A stretch of 48,189 bases of DNA from an uncultured Acetatifactor sp. GTDB lineage: Bacteria > Bacillota > Clostridia > Lachnospirales > Lachnospiraceae. The position numbers and the translations under genes were made by a program. Position 1 is the first letter of the stretch. Every line of letters begins with the position of its first letter. Positions 33,847 through 42,318 of this stretch are shown one piece after another. The DNA is taken from the NCBI GenBank assembly GCA_947625475.1, contig CANQOL010000024.1:1-48189 (forward strand), given 5' to 3'. Under the pieces are notes generated by a model. The model did no database searches and had not been told where the DNA came from. It worked only from the letters and a program-made list of their open reading frames with translations.

Positions 33847-33929
33847 TGCCGGCAGCGGGACTTGAACCCGCACGTGGTTGCCCACAACAGATTTTGAGTC
33901 TGCCTCGTCTGCCATTCCGACACGCCGGC
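33847..33929 (-). tRNA. tRNA-Leu (anticodon CAA)
   Basis: 83 nt on the minus strand. Acceptor stem GCCGGCG pairs with TGCCGGC (one G-T pair), followed by discriminator A. The anticodon stem-loop CAGA-CTCAAAA-TCTG gives anticodon CAA, reading UUG. A long variable arm (TGGGCAACCA) and the T-arm GCGGGTTCAAGTCCCGC are clear, as expected of class II leucine tRNA. CCA is not encoded. A strong promoter lies just upstream. Confidence 0.96.
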
Positions 33930-33951
33930 CCCTGTCCTGACGACGGAAATT

Positions 33952-33980
33952 ATTGTAACATACTCCCCCGGCCTTTGCAA
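33952..33980 (-). promoter_or_regulatory. Promoter of tRNA-Leu
   Basis: On the minus strand TTGCAA (33975-33980), 17-nt spacer, TACAAT (33952-33957) with an upstream TG. About 22 nt separate it from the mature tRNA 5' end. Confidence 0.8.
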
Positions 33981-34054
33981 GACTTTTTTCACAGACCCTC
34001 TCTCCGGCCCAGGCCCTCTCCGTCCCTCCCGGGCCGGTTTCCCGCGGGCCCTCT

Positions 34055-34819
34055 CTAGCCGAACATCCACTCCATAATCTTGGGAGTATACTCGCCCCAG
34101 AACACCCCGTCATGTCCGCCGGCGCTTTCCCGGTAGACGTGGGGCACCTCCCGGTCCGTCAAAAACCGGTGGAAGCGCCTGTTTTCCTCCAGCAGGAAAT
34201 CCTCCGTCCCGCAGCACATATAAATCTTCGGAAGGGGGCGGCCTGCTGCCTTCAGCTTCTCCACCAGCACCTCCGGGTTGGCGTCGCTCTCCTCCACCCT
34301 GTCCAGATCCCCAAAGCATTCCCTGTAATATTCATAGTTGGCCACAGGGTTGGCGTCCCCGGGCTTCATGCAGGCGATGCCGTGGACGATCAGGGCCGAG
34401 GACATGGCCCCCGCCATGCCGAAATTCTCCGGGTAAGCCAGGGCTGTGTGCAGGGCTCCGAAGCCGCCCATGGACAGGCCGCAGATCCCCGTCTCTTCGG
34501 GGCCCATGGCCAGGCCGAAGGTCCGGCGCAGATATTCCACCAGCTCCCGGCCAAGGAAGGAAGCGTATTTGTGGCCTGTGGAGATTCCGTCCAGGTAAAA
34601 GGCGTTCTCCCCGCTCGGCATCACCAGGGCCACCCTGTACTTTTCCGCCAGGGCCTCATGCCCCCACAGACCCGCCGCCCCCGTATAGCCGTGGAGCAAA
34701 AACAGGGTCCGGATTTTTCCGGCCGCCTCCCCCTCCCTGGGATCGTTGGGAAGGAACATCTGAAAGGACACAGGCCGGATCAGAGACTGCGAATAAAATT
34801 CTACATGTAAAACAGCCAT
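34055..34819 (-). CDS. Alpha/beta-hydrolase esterase (tributyrin esterase/esterase D type)
   Basis: 254 residues from ATG 34819 (GGGAGA upstream; longer frame overlaps the upstream gap). The nucleophile elbow is GLSMGGFGALHTAL with the Ser in GxSxG, oxyanion region LFLLHGYTGAAG near the N-terminus, and the C-terminal His in ESAGGHDGVFWGEY. The start MAVLHVEFYSQSLIRPVSFQMFLP resembles secreted/cytosolic tributyrin esterases of Firmicutes. No signal peptide is seen, so the protein is likely cytoplasmic. Natural ester substrate is unknown. Confidence 0.88.
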   Translation of the reverse strand: MAVLHVEFYSQSLIRPVSFQMFLPNDPREGEAAGKIRTLFLLHGYTGAAGLWGHEALAEKYRVALVMPSGENAFYLDGISTGHKYASFLGRELVEYLRRTFGLAMGPEETGICGLSMGGFGALHTALAYPENFGMAGAMSSALIVHGIACMKPGDANPVANYEYYRECFGDLDRVEESDANPEVLVEKLKAAGRPLPKIYMCCGTEDFLLEENRRFHRFLTDREVPHVYRESAGGHDGVFWGEYTPKIMEWMFG

Positions 34820-34857
34820 TTTTTTCTCCCTTTCCTCTAAACTTTTCCCTAAACCGC

Positions 34858-36033
34858 TCAGACCATCAGCCGGTAAATATTCTGGCAGTCCTCCTGGCTC
34901 AGCTTCACAAAGCCGTTCAGGCAGCCGCTTCTGCCGTTTCCAAAGCAGCACTGCCGGGCCAGCTGCGGGATATCTTCCTCTTTCGCCCCCAGCTCCCGGA
35001 AATTGGAGGGCATGCCGATGGAGCGCAGAAACCTTCCCAGGGCCCCGATGCCCGCCCTGGCCGTTTCCTCCGGATGGGCGAAATCCATGTGACAGCCCCA
35101 GACCCGGACGGCCGCCTGGGCAAAGCGCATCACATTGTGCTCCATCACATAGGTAAACACGGCGGGCATAACCACCGCCAGGCCGGCGCCGTGGGCGCAG
35201 TCGTACAGCGCGGAGAGCTCATGCTCCAGTTCATGGCTGTTCCAGTCCTGGCTCCGCCCCACTCCGCAGGAATTGTTGTGGGCCATCATGCCGGCCCACA
35301 TAATGTTGGCCCTGGCCTCATAATTGTCCGGATCCTGTATGACCCGGGGGCCCTCATGGATCATGGTCAGCAGCAGGGCCTCAATGAGACGGTCCGTCAC
35401 CTCCACCTCCTGGGTGTTGGTCAGATAGCGCTCATACAGATGGGCGATAATATCCGTGATTCCGCAGGCCGTCTGATAGGGGGACAGGGTCTGGGTCAGG
35501 GCGGGATTGAGAATGCTGAACTTCGGCCGCAGGGCGTCGCTCCCCGTGCCGCGCTTGAACATGCCTTCCTCCTTTGTGATCACGGAGTCCGGGCTTCCCT
35601 CGCTGCCCGCCGCCGCAATGGTGAGGATGGTTCCCACCGGCAGGGCCTTTTCAATGGGCTTCCCGCTGTAAAAGTCCCAGAAATCTCCCTGGTAGGGGAC
35701 TCCCGCCGCTATGGCCTTGGCGGAATCAATGGTGCTGCCCCCGCCTACAGCCAAAAGGAAGTCCACTCCTTCCTCCCGGCACAGCTCGATCCCCCGGTAG
35801 ACCAGGCCGCTTCTGGGATTGGGCTGAACGCCTCCCAGCTCTGCCCAGGGCAAAGATGCCTGCTCAAGAGAGTCCCTCACCCGGTCCAGCAGCCCGGAGC
35901 GGGCCGCGCTGCCTCCCCCGTAGTGGATCAGCACCTTGTGGGCCCCAAAGCGCCTGGCGTAGGCGCCGGCCTCCTTTTCCGTATCCTTCCCGAACGCAAA
36001 AAAGGTGGGAGAATAAAAGGTAAAATTGTTCAT
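34858..36033 (-). CDS. Iron-containing alcohol dehydrogenase (butanol dehydrogenase-like)
   Basis: 391 residues. NAD(P)H-dependent, Fe/Zn enzyme that reduces aldehydes. The NAD site is LAVGGGSTIDSAKAIAAG, with the conserved TIAAAGSEGSPDSVIT block. Metal ligands lie in GITDIIAHLYERY and the His-rich SQDWNSHELEHELSALYDCAHGAGLAVVMPA (parts), the typical signature of butanol dehydrogenases BdhA/YqdH. AAAGGAGG precedes the ATG. The ~56-nt gap to the carboxypeptidase suggests co-transcription. Confidence 0.93.
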   Translation of the reverse strand: MNNFTFYSPTFFAFGKDTEKEAGAYARRFGAHKVLIHYGGGSAARSGLLDRVRDSLEQASLPWAELGGVQPNPRSGLVYRGIELCREEGVDFLLAVGGGSTIDSAKAIAAGVPYQGDFWDFYSGKPIEKALPVGTILTIAAAGSEGSPDSVITKEEGMFKRGTGSDALRPKFSILNPALTQTLSPYQTACGITDIIAHLYERYLTNTQEVEVTDRLIEALLLTMIHEGPRVIQDPDNYEARANIMWAGMMAHNNSCGVGRSQDWNSHELEHELSALYDCAHGAGLAVVMPAVFTYVMEHNVMRFAQAAVRVWGCHMDFAHPEETARAGIGALGRFLRSIGMPSNFRELGAKEEDIPQLARQCCFGNGRSGCLNGFVKLSQEDCQNIYRLMV

Positions 36034-36089
36034 ATAAAGACCTCCTTTCGATTTTACAGTCCTGTATTTCCCGCTTTGGGGAACTCCCC

Positions 36090-37142
36090 TCAGCAGTATT
36101 CCATCTCCACCCGGACCTCATTCCCCCGCAGGGTCACTGTGGCCAGGCTTCCTGTCACCAGGGGCATCATGGGCGGCAGATGCCCGATATCCAGATCCAT
36201 CAGCACCGGCACCCCATGGCGCCCCGCCGTCTCCAGCACCGCCTGACAGGCGTCCAGATTGTCTATGGGGGCTCCGTTTAAGGCCCTGCCGAAGAGGAAT
36301 CCCTTCACATGGGAGAACCACCCGGCGTGCTCCATCTGCCACATGGCCCTGCGGATCCCGTACACATTCAGATCGCATGCCTCCAAAAACCAGAGGATCC
36401 CGTCCTGCTTATACTGCCGGGCAAACTCCGCCGTCCTGTCATAGCCGGTCCCCAGGAGATTTACCAGGCAGTCCATACAGCCTCCCAGCAGCCGTCCCCT
36501 GACCTTACAGGAGACCTGATCCGCCTCCGGATCCTCCCACAGCCTTCCCTCCAGATAAACCTTGGTGCGCCTCTTCTCCGTCACATGATAGGGCTCTAAA
36601 GGATGCTCCGCATCCTTCCCCGGCTCCCTCTCCCACAGCCCGTACCCCCGGACCGTGCGCTCCCTGCCCCCCAGCAGCCGGAAGGCGTCCTCCAGAGAAC
36701 GGTGCCAGGGCTCCATGCCGAAGGCCGCGGCACAGGGCCCGTACACGGAGGCCGTGTCACACAGGGTAGTCAGCAGATAGGTCAGGTTGGTGTTGTCCGA
36801 ATAGCCCATAAACCACTTGGGAGGCAGCCTGCGCAGCCGGTCAAAATCCACATAGTCCAGGATTTCGCACATGAGCTCCCCGCCTCCGCAGGAGATCAGA
36901 CAGCTGCTCTCCGGGTCGGCGAATGCCTCCATGACCTCATCCCCGCACAGCCTGGGCAGATTGCTGATGCCCACTCCCTCCTGGGCAAAGCAGTTAGGCC
37001 CCAGCCGGCACCGATACCCCATGCTCTTCCATTTTTTCAGGGCATTCTCAAAGGCGCTGCGGTATGGCTCGCCGGCGCACCCAAAGGAGGGGGCCAGAAA
37101 GCCGATACATCCTCCCTCCTGCAGATCCTTCGGATATCTCAT
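36090..37142 (-). CDS. S66-family LD-carboxypeptidase / MccF-like peptidase
   Basis: 350 residues, cytoplasmic. N-terminal block CIGFLAPSFGCAGEPYRSAFENAL and SCGGGELMCEILDYVDFDRL lead to the nucleophile region FMGYSDNTNLTYLLT with the Ser of the S66 Ser-Glu-His triad. C-terminal FLEACDLNVYGIRRAMWQME (the Glu) and VPVLMDLDIGHLPPMMPLVTG (the His) complete it. The family contains muropeptide LD-carboxypeptidase A (cell-wall recycling) and microcin C7 self-immunity MccF; the length favours neither decisively. Flanked by the lysA-like gene and the alcohol dehydrogenase. Confidence 0.9.
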   Translation of the reverse strand: MRYPKDLQEGGCIGFLAPSFGCAGEPYRSAFENALKKWKSMGYRCRLGPNCFAQEGVGISNLPRLCGDEVMEAFADPESSCLISCGGGELMCEILDYVDFDRLRRLPPKWFMGYSDNTNLTYLLTTLCDTASVYGPCAAAFGMEPWHRSLEDAFRLLGGRERTVRGYGLWEREPGKDAEHPLEPYHVTEKRRTKVYLEGRLWEDPEADQVSCKVRGRLLGGCMDCLVNLLGTGYDRTAEFARQYKQDGILWFLEACDLNVYGIRRAMWQMEHAGWFSHVKGFLFGRALNGAPIDNLDACQAVLETAGRHGVPVLMDLDIGHLPPMMPLVTGSLATVTLRGNEVRVEMEYC

Positions 37143-37167
37143 CCTGCACCTCCTTCAAAAGGGAAGG

Positions 37168-38445
37168 CTACCCTTCGGGGAATAGCTTTCCGTAAATGTC
37201 AAAGCCGTCAAAGGTGGCAAAATAATCCCTGGGTGTCTCCGCCCGGCGGATCAGCTCCACCCTTCCGTCCTCCCGCAGCAAAAGCTCTGCGGAGCGGAGC
37301 TTCCCGTTGTAATTGTATCCCATGGAATAACCGTGGGCCCCGGTGTCGTGGATGGCCAGATAATCCCCCACGGCAATTTCGGGCAGCATCCTGTCCACGG
37401 CAAATTTGTCGTTGTTCTCACACAGGGAGCCGGTCACATCGTACTTATGGTCGCAGGGCTCCTGCTCCTTCCCCAGCACCGTAATGTGATGATAGGCCCC
37501 GTACATGGCGGGCCGCATCAGGTTCACCGCGCAGGCGTCCACCCCCACATACTCCTTGTAGGTGTGCTTCTGGTGGAGCACCCGGGTCACCAGATGCCCG
37601 TAGGGCCCCATCATGAACCGGCCGAGCTCCGTGTAGATGGCCACATCCCCCATACCCGCGGGAACCAGCACCTCCTCATAGACCTTCCGCACCTCCTCCC
37701 CGATGAGGCGGATATCGTTGGGCTCCTGGTCCGGCCTGTAAGGGATCCCGATCCCTCCGGAGAGATTGATAAAGGCAATATGGGCGCCGGTCTCCCTCTG
37801 GAGCCGCACCGCCACCTCAAACAGGGTTCTGGCCAGAGTGGGATAATACTCGTTGGTCACTGTGTTGCTGGCTAAGAAGGCGTGAAGGCCAAAGCGCTCC
37901 ACCCCCTTCGCCTTCAGGATCCGAAAGCCCTCAAAGAGCTGGTCGGTGGTAAAGCCGTACTTGGCGTCTCCGGGATTGTCCATGATATTGTTGCTGATGG
38001 AGAAATAGCCTCCCGGATTGTAGCGGCAGCTCAGGGTCTTAGGCAGATATCCCAGGGTCTTTTCCAAAAATTCAATGTGAGTAAAATCGTCCAGATTGAT
38101 GGTAGCTCCCAGCTTTGCGGCATACGCAAACTCATCCGCCGGGGTGTCGTTGGAGGAAAACATAATATCCTCCCCCTTAAGGCCCATGGCGCCGCTGAGC
38201 ATCAGCTCCGTCAGGGACGAGCAGTCCGTGCCGCACCCGAAGTCTCTTAAGATGTCAATCAGAAAGGGGTTGGGCGTTGCCTTCACGGCAAAAAACTCCC
38301 TGTACCCCGGATTCCAGGCAAATGCCTCCTTCAGGGCCCTGGCATTCCTGCGGATCCCCTTTTCATCGTAGATGTGGAAGGGCGTGGGATATTTCTTTAC
38401 AATCTCCTCCACCATCTGTTTGGTCACAAACGCATTTTTTTCCAT
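37168..38445 (-). CDS. lysA: Diaminopimelate decarboxylase-like protein
   Basis: 425 residues from ATG 38445, with GAGGAGG upstream; the longer frame is rejected. PLP-dependent alanine-racemase-fold decarboxylase making lysine from meso-diaminopimelate. The PLP Lys is in FFAVKATPNPFL, the PLP phosphate-binding block is in LSGGIGIPYRPDQEP, and the C-terminal signatures are ELGRFMMGPYGHLV, CENNDKFAVDR and HDTGAHGYSMGYNYNG. CENND replaces the usual CES(S/G)D, so it belongs to a divergent LysA-type subfamily. No lysine riboswitch fits in the 55-nt leader. Substrate is not proven. Confidence 0.86.
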   Translation of the reverse strand: MEKNAFVTKQMVEEIVKKYPTPFHIYDEKGIRRNARALKEAFAWNPGYREFFAVKATPNPFLIDILRDFGCGTDCSSLTELMLSGAMGLKGEDIMFSSNDTPADEFAYAAKLGATINLDDFTHIEFLEKTLGYLPKTLSCRYNPGGYFSISNNIMDNPGDAKYGFTTDQLFEGFRILKAKGVERFGLHAFLASNTVTNEYYPTLARTLFEVAVRLQRETGAHIAFINLSGGIGIPYRPDQEPNDIRLIGEEVRKVYEEVLVPAGMGDVAIYTELGRFMMGPYGHLVTRVLHQKHTYKEYVGVDACAVNLMRPAMYGAYHHITVLGKEQEPCDHKYDVTGSLCENNDKFAVDRMLPEIAVGDYLAIHDTGAHGYSMGYNYNGKLRSAELLLREDGRVELIRRAETPRDYFATFDGFDIYGKLFPEG

Positions 38446-38500
38446 TATTTCCTCCTCAGAACCTTTCCGTACCTTTTTCCGGCCCGTACCTTCGGTGCTC

Positions 38501-39175
38501 TCATATGTTTTCAATCTGCCAGTCGATGGGGGTCTCCCCGTGGGCCTCCAGGAAGGCGTTGGTCTTGCTGAAGGGCCTGCTGCCGAAAAATCCCCGGTAG
38601 GCGGACAGAGGGCTTGGATGGGGAGCCTCCAGGATCAGATGATTGGGATTGTTTAACATATTCTTTTTCAGCTGGGCGGGCCTCCCCCACAGCAAAAACA
38701 CGATGGGCCTGTCCTCCTTGTTCAGAGCCCGGATGGCCGCATCCGTAAACTCTTCCCAGCCCCTGCCCCGATGGGAGTTGGCTATGTGGGCCCTCACCGT
38801 CAGCACCGTGTTGAGAAGAAGCACCCCCTGCTGGGCCCACTTCACCAGGTATCCGTTGTTTGGGATATAGCATCCCAGATCGTCGTGGAGCTCCTGATAG
38901 ATATTGACCAGCGAGGGCGGGATCTCCACCTGGGGCTTCACGGAAAAGCACAGCCCGTGGGCCTGTCCCACATTGTGGTAGGGGTCCTGCCCCAGAATCA
39001 CCACCTTCACCTTGTGGAGAGGGGTCAGGTGAAAGGCGTTGAAAATATCCTCCGCCGGGGGAAACACCTGAACCGTATTGTATTCCTGCCGCACAAACCG
39101 GTACAGAGAGGCGTAATAGGGCTTCTTAAACTCCGCCCCCAGTTCCTCCAGCCAGTCATTGGTAATCATTCCCAT
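38501..39175 (-). CDS. ung: Uracil-DNA glycosylase
   Basis: 224 residues. Removes uracil from DNA in base-excision repair. The catalytic Asp64 is in VVILGQDPYHN and the Leu/His loop is in LEAPHPSPLSAYRGFFGSRPFSK (split here); FLLWGRPAQ matches the uracil pocket strand. AGGAGG lies 8 nt before the ATG. Length is normal for family-1 Ung. It is between lysA-like and hisF, with no functional link obvious. Confidence 0.97.
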   Translation of the reverse strand: MGMITNDWLEELGAEFKKPYYASLYRFVRQEYNTVQVFPPAEDIFNAFHLTPLHKVKVVILGQDPYHNVGQAHGLCFSVKPQVEIPPSLVNIYQELHDDLGCYIPNNGYLVKWAQQGVLLLNTVLTVRAHIANSHRGRGWEEFTDAAIRALNKEDRPIVFLLWGRPAQLKKNMLNNPNHLILEAPHPSPLSAYRGFFGSRPFSKTNAFLEAHGETPIDWQIENI

Positions 39176-39203
39176 AGGGATTCCTCCTGTCTTCTTCCTT
39201 CCG

Positions 39204-39965
39204 TCACAGCCTCACGGGAACGCCCCGTTCCCGCAGATATTCCTTCACCTGGCAGATCTCCAGCTCCCTGTAGTGGAACAGGGAGGCGGCCAGGGCCGCC
39301 TGGGCGCCGCCCTCCGTCAGGATCCTCTCAAAATCCTCCACTGTCCCGGCCCCGCCGGAGGCGATCACAGGGATTCCCACCGCCTGGGTCACGGCCCGAG
39401 TCAGCTCCATGTCGTACCCCTCCCTGGTGCCGTCCCGGTCCATGCTGGTCAGCAGGATTTCCCCCGCCCCCAGCTTCTCGGCCTTAACCGCCCATTCCAG
39501 GGCGTCCCTCTCCATGTCCACCCGGCCTCCGTTCTTGTAGATGGTCCAGCCGGAGCCGTCCGGGCGGCGCTTGGCGTCGATGGCCACCACCACACACTGG
39601 CTTCCGAACTTATCCGCCGCCTGGGAGATCAGGGAGGGATTTAAAATGGCCGCCGTATTCACGGCAATCTTGTCCGCCCCCTCCCGCAGCAGGGCCTTAA
39701 AATCCTCCACCGTGCGGATGCCGCCCCCCACCGTAAAGGGGATAAAGACCTGGGAGGCCACCTCCCGCACCCATTCCAGACGGGTGGCGCGGGCGTCCGC
39801 AGAGGCGGTGATATCTAAAAATACCAGCTCGTCCGCCCCGGCCCTGTCGTAGACGGCGGCCGCCTGGGCCGGATCCCCGGCGTCCTTTAAATTGACGAAA
39901 TTCACTCCCTTGACCACTCTGCCGTTCTTTACGTCCAGACAGGGAATGATCCTCTTGGTAAACAT
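39204..39965 (-). CDS. hisF: Imidazole glycerol phosphate synthase subunit HisF
   Basis: 253 residues, TIM barrel cyclase of histidine biosynthesis. The two catalytic aspartates are in [13 protein letters not shown] (D11) and VVVAIDAKR (D130), with the phosphate-binding repeats FTVGGGIRT and PVIASGGAG. It uses ammonia from HisH to form IGP and AICAR. Lies 12 nt downstream of hisH; AAGGAGG precedes the ATG. hisA and hisIE are not in the window. Confidence 0.97.
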   Translation of the reverse strand: MFTKRIIPCLDVKNGRVVKGVNFVNLKDAGDPAQAAAVYDRAGADELVFLDITASADARATRLEWVREVASQVFIPFTVGGGIRTVEDFKALLREGADKIAVNTAAILNPSLISQAADKFGSQCVVVAIDAKRRPDGSGWTIYKNGGRVDMERDALEWAVKAEKLGAGEILLTSMDRDGTREGYDMELTRAVTQAVGIPVIASGGAGTVEDFERILTEGGAQAALAASLFHYRELEICQVKEYLRERGVPVRL

Positions 39966-39977
39966 CAGCCTTCCTCC

Positions 39978-40589
39978 TTATGTGACCGAAATAAAATTGC
40001 GCAGGATCTGCAGCCCCACCCCGGAGCTCTTTTCGGGATGAAACTGACAGGCAAACAGATTGCCCTTCTCCACAGAGGCGTGGATTTCGGCCCCGTACCG
40101 GGCGGAGGCGGTGACAATCTCCCCCTGGCGGGCCTTCAGGTAATAGGAGTGCACAAAATACACATAGGACTGCTCCGGGATTCCCTGAAACAGCCGCCCG
40201 GCATGGGGATAGCTCAGGGAATTCCAGCCGATGTGCGGGATTTTAAGCCCCTCCTCCTCCGGGAGCCGGAGGATCTCGCCGGGCAAAAGGCCCAGCCCCG
40301 GGACCCCCGGACTCTCCTGGCTGCTCTCAAAGAGAAGCTGAAGCCCCAGGCAGATCCCCAAAAAGGGGATCCCCCTCTCCACACACTCCCGGATAGGCTC
40401 TATAAGGCCATAGCGGGAGAGCTTCCCCATGGCGTCCCCAAAGGCCCCCACCCCGGGCAGCACCACCCTCTGGGCCTGCAGAATCCGCCTGGGACTGCGG
40501 GTGACCTCCACCTCCTGCCCCAGGTAACAGAACGCCTTCTCCACGCTCTTTATATTGCCAGCATCATAGTCAATCACCGTAATACGCAT
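39978..40589 (-). CDS. hisH: Imidazole glycerol phosphate synthase glutaminase HisH
   Basis: 203 residues. Class-I glutamine amidotransferase that feeds ammonia to HisF. The nucleophile Cys is in PFLGICLGLQLLFE, the oxyanion strand is VVLPGVGAFGDAM, and the catalytic His-Glu is in CQFHPEKSS. Length is normal. It follows the SIR2-like gene by 27 nt and precedes hisF by 12 nt. Confidence 0.97.
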   Translation of the reverse strand: MRITVIDYDAGNIKSVEKAFCYLGQEVEVTRSPRRILQAQRVVLPGVGAFGDAMGKLSRYGLIEPIRECVERGIPFLGICLGLQLLFESSQESPGVPGLGLLPGEILRLPEEEGLKIPHIGWNSLSYPHAGRLFQGIPEQSYVYFVHSYYLKARQGEIVTASARYGAEIHASVEKGNLFACQFHPEKSSGVGLQILRNFISVT

Positions 40590-40616
40590 TGTATCTTACC
40601 CTTCTTCCTCCTGCTG

Positions 40617-41369
40617 TCAATCTCTGCCCAGCATCCAGTCAACGGCATTCCTGCCGATCCCCCGGCCTCTGCCCTTCAGATTTTCCGGCAGCTGGTACAG
40701 CTTCTCATGGACCCGCACCAGAAATGCCTTTTGATTGTAAAAGGCCGCCGTCTCAAAGGGCCAGCGGATCACACCGGGGTATTCCATTCCCACCCCCAGT
40801 TCCAGAATGCAGAGCCTTTTGTTTAAGGTTCCCTTAAGCCAATTCGTGTACCGGGCCCAATCCTCCCGATAGCCTCTCTCGTCGTATTTTTCCTGAAAGA
40901 TATTGTTCAGGACAAGCTCCCGGCCGCACTCCGGGCACAGGCCCAGGGAAATCTCCTTCCCGGCCATCAGAGCGGCCCTCTCCCGGCCGGATATCTCCCC
41001 CAGCCCTCCCGGGCAGCCCATGGGGCACTGCTTTTTCTCCAGGCTTCCGCAGGGCATCACCAGGCGGCCCCGGTCAAAGCCTGCCTCCTCCAGTATCCCC
41101 CCGGCGCAGGTGCCGATCACGAAATAATTCCTGCCCTGCACCAGCCCGGCGGCCTCCTTCAGGGCCTCCAGGGCCCTGCTGCCCGCCTGTTCCTGCATCC
41201 GGCGCAGCCGCAGCGGCAGACAAAAAAGGAGTCCCTTTTCCTCCAGCTCCTGCACCAGTCCCTCATAGGAGGGGTTTCCCTTAAGAAGGCGTCTGTCCTC
41301 AAACTCTCCGCCCACCCCGATCAGCACCATCTCGGCCTGAAGGATCCTGTCCTTTGTCTCCGCGTCCAT
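40617..41369 (-). CDS. SIR2-like (sirtuin-related) protein with altered active site
   Basis: 250 residues. The layout matches sirtuins: N-terminal AEMVLIGVGGEFE (NAD-binding start, though not GAGIS), VIGTCAGGILEEAGFDRGRLVMPCGSL (split here) at the catalytic region, a Cys cluster CPMGC ... CPECG (about 115-148, probable zinc site), and the C-terminal LELGVGMEYPGVIRWPFE. The residue that should be the catalytic His (HGS in active sirtuins) is Cys107 (CGS). The C-terminal block recalls class-M/SirTM-like sirtuins. It could be an ADP-ribosyl transferase, a NAD sensor or inactive. It precedes hisH and shares a divergent promoter region with the HAD gene. Confidence 0.66.
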   Translation of the reverse strand: MDAETKDRILQAEMVLIGVGGEFEDRRLLKGNPSYEGLVQELEEKGLLFCLPLRLRRMQEQAGSRALEALKEAAGLVQGRNYFVIGTCAGGILEEAGFDRGRLVMPCGSLEKKQCPMGCPGGLGEISGRERAALMAGKEISLGLCPECGRELVLNNIFQEKYDERGYREDWARYTNWLKGTLNKRLCILELGVGMEYPGVIRWPFETAAFYNQKAFLVRVHEKLYQLPENLKGRGRGIGRNAVDWMLGRD

Positions 41370-41421
41370 CCGTTCCTCTCCATTCTGCGGCGCCCGCCCC
41401 GCGTCCTTTCTCTTCTCAGGC

Positions 41422-41450
41422 TTGACAAGCCCAGCCCTGTCATTTATACT
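41422..41450 (+). promoter_or_regulatory. Consensus sigma-A promoter of the HAD gene
   Basis: TTGACA (41422-41427), 17-nt spacer, TATACT (41445-41450), 61 nt before the ATG. The -35 lies inside the palindrome GGCTTG-A-CAAGCC (41419-41431). A second weaker pair, TTGAGA and TATACT with a 15-nt spacer, follows at 41456-41482. Confidence 0.85.
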
Positions 41451-41510
41451 AACCCTTGAGATACCACATTTTCTATTATACTAAAGAAACCGGAGAAAGG
41501 GAAACAAAAA

Positions 41511-42305
41511 ATGCAAAAGATTGCCTTTTTTGATATAGACGGCACTCTGACCTCGGAGGTGGACGGCTCCGTCCCGAAAAGCGCGGCAGAGGCTATCCGC
41601 AGGGCCAGGGCCAACGGCCACCTGATGTTTCTCAACACGGGGAGATGCTGGCAGAACGTAGAGCCCCGCTTCCGGGAAATCGGCTTTGACGGGTATGTGT
41701 GCGGGTGCGGCACCCATATTAGCTGCGGCGGCCGGGACATCCTCTATGTGCCCCAGACCCATGAGACTGTCATGGAGATCCTCCTGGCCGCCCGCAAGAC
41801 CGGGGTGGACATCCTGTTTGAATCCCGGGCCTATGTGTGCTTTGACGCCGCAAGGCCCCTCCGCCACCCGGGGGCGGTCCGGCAGTACGAAACCTTTCTC
41901 CGCAAGCATTACCGGATGCCCCCGGACCCGGAAAACCCCAATTTCTTCTGCGACAAGTTTGTGATCTGGTATGAGTCCCCAGAGCAGCTTTCCGCCTTCC
42001 GCCAGGTGAGCGACAGGCATTTTTCCTGCATCGACCAGGGCAAAGCGATGCGGGAGTTCGTGCCCCTCGGCTTTTCCAAGGCCACCGGGATCCGGGCGGT
42101 GCTGGACTACTATGGGCTGGATCCGGACGCCGCCTACGCCTTCGGGGACAGCAACAACGATCTGGACATGCTGACCTGCCTGAAAAACAGCGTAGCCATG
42201 GGGAACGCCGATCCGCCCCAGCTGAAGGAAAAGGTTTCCTATGTGACGGCAAAGGCCAGTCAGGACGGAATCCTGCTGGCCCTGGCACACTTTGGATTTC
42301 TGTAA
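41511..42305 (+). CDS. HAD-superfamily Cof-type phosphatase
   Basis: 264 residues. Motif I is FFDIDGTLTSEVDG, motif II is FLNTGRCW, and the C-terminal motif IV is FGDSNNDLDML, the pattern of Cof-like type-IIB HAD hydrolases acting on small sugar or nucleotide phosphates. The cap domain lies about residues 85-190. Substrate cannot be read from sequence. It is a single-gene plus-strand unit with its own promoter and ends 13 nt from the convergent permease stop. Confidence 0.93.
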   Translation: MQKIAFFDIDGTLTSEVDGSVPKSAAEAIRRARANGHLMFLNTGRCWQNVEPRFREIGFDGYVCGCGTHISCGGRDILYVPQTHETVMEILLAARKTGVDILFESRAYVCFDAARPLRHPGAVRQYETFLRKHYRMPPDPENPNFFCDKFVIWYESPEQLSAFRQVSDRHFSCIDQGKAMREFVPLGFSKATGIRAVLDYYGLDPDAAYAFGDSNNDLDMLTCLKNSVAMGNADPPQLKEKVSYVTAKASQDGILLALAHFGFL

Positions 42306-42318
42306 ATTTCCTCCGGTG

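Noticed and set aside
33748..34113. 121-codon frame covering tRNA-Leu
   Set aside because: It runs through the tRNA, its promoter and terminator, with no ribosome site or recognisable motif.
38446..38500. Lysine riboswitch before the lysA-like gene
   Set aside because: The leader is only 55 nt, far too short for an L-box, and no conserved elements are visible.
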